DNA from: Atrina japonica | Taxonomy: Eukaryota > Mollusca > Bivalvia > Pterioida > Pinnidae | Reading direction: 5' to 3' | Length of the DNA stretch: 64,000 nt | Assembly (NCBI GenBank): GCA_030159075.1 | Contig: BROG01000971.1 | Coordinates: 117,501 to 181,500 of the forward strand | Part shown: in pieces, positions 63,672 to 64,000 of the stretch | Layout of the letters: every line of letters starts with the position of its first letter | Numbering within the stretch: position 1 is the first letter of the stretch | Position numbers and translations under genes: made by a program | Notes under the pieces: generated by a model | Seen by the model: the letters and a program-made list of their open reading frames with translations, nothing else | Told to the model about the DNA's origin: nothing | Database searches by the model: none

Positions 63672-63710
63672 TAAAAAAAAAACGAGGAGAGATTTTTTTT
63701 TAAAATCTTT
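63672..63710. terminator. Palindrome after hydrophobic-helix gene
   Basis: TTTAAAAAAAAAACGAGGAG/AGATTTTTTTTTAAA is an A/T-armed stem in the same relative place as 47,340-47,390. Confidence 0.45.
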
Positions 63711-63714
63711 TTCG

Positions 63715-63881
63715 CAGGTTTCATGACTTGGCGAGCAAGTTTTCGTCGGGTCGTTCCGTTTTTCCCGGAGTGTCTTGCGCCCCCGCAAGAATCCGAGCAA
63801 AATTTTTCCACAGAGAAAATGACAGATAGACGGGATTCTTTCGCCGATCGCGCATTCGCTCATGCAATTTCTACATTGCAT
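63715..63881 (-). CDS. Possible zinc-binding protein, partial
   Basis: The minus-strand frame from 63,881 begins MQCRNCMSECAIGERIPSIC and HFLCGK, with Cys spacing close to the ribbon of the inner gene at 47,364 (CSSC...C..CGGK). Position relative to the hairpin is also the same. The overall match is weak, and upstream sequence runs out of the window. Confidence 0.35.
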
Positions 63882-64000
63882 CGTGGAGGGGGGGTTTCCC
63901 GCGTTGGCGATATTGACCTATTTTTCGGGTATTTTTAGAGCCACCGTGTTGGGGGTGTGGCTCCGTACCCCCCTGCGGTTTTAGGTGGGAGAGCAGGGCG

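Larger units (their letters stand above)
62558..64000. mobile_element. Third Polinton fragment, GC-rich, runs off the window
   Basis: Gene order penton-like end, small acidic gene, beta-rich protein, hydrophobic-helix protein, A/T palindrome, minus-strand Cys-rich frame is the same as at 46,180-47,770 of the inner element. Protein identity is clearly lower than identity would be for a duplicate, so it comes from another element. Its left edge is abrupt (mid-gene) and no inverted repeat is visible. Confidence 0.85.

Noticed and set aside
63282..63881. 199-codon minus-strand frame as one protein
   Set aside because: Most of it lies opposite the hydrophobic-helix gene. Only its first 50-55 codons, with Cys pairs, were kept as a weak candidate.

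Overview
The window looks like nuclear DNA of a marine mollusc, most likely a bivalve. It is AT-rich, full of TACATGTA-type words, carries tRNA-derived SINEs of molluscan type, and holds a large animal gene with GT-AG introns. The species cannot be named from sequence alone.

Region 1 (1-20.5 kb) has no host gene that I can support. It holds a decayed pogo-like transposase (4.14-5.40 kb), G-run miniature elements, a SINE, a 2.6-kb MULE-type element with a 10-bp target duplication and an openly spliced 93-codon mini-gene (12.15-14.80 kb), and two minisatellites (16.2-17.1 and 19.3-20.0 kb).

Region 2 (20.5-39.6 kb, minus strand) is one complete 11-exon gene. It encodes a 555-residue gamma-glutamyltransferase / glutathione-hydrolase of the YwrD-like class, with all splice phases consistent and the catalytic Thr at residue 356. 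Its introns contain three minisatellites, SINEs and simple repeats.

Region 3 (about 40.08-61.37 kb) starts about 480 bp upstream of that gene's start codon and is the most interesting part. It is a Polinton/Maverick (adintovirus-like) element nested inside another. The inner element (40,574-55,567, about 15.0 kb, GC-richer) has terminal inverted repeats of about 270 bp starting AGTAGT and a perfect 6-bp target duplication ATATGA. It carries a packaging ATPase, a major capsid protein, a penton-like minor capsid protein, a retroviral-type integrase, a protein-primed family-B DNA polymerase and about a dozen small conserved genes, most of them broken by indels. It is inserted in the polymerase gene of the outer element (40,076-61,373, about 6.3 kb without the insert, AT-rich, TIRs of about 230 bp). 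The outer element is a shortened, rearranged relative: its polymerase is split between its two ends on opposite strands, and a SINE with an 11-bp duplication interrupts its integrase. A colinear set of small genes is shared by the two elements despite very different base composition.

Region 4 (61.4-64.0 kb) has dispersed repeats and then a third, GC-rich Polinton fragment (62.56 kb to the window end) that carries the same penton-like to membrane-protein gene block. It includes one intact 98-codon gene.
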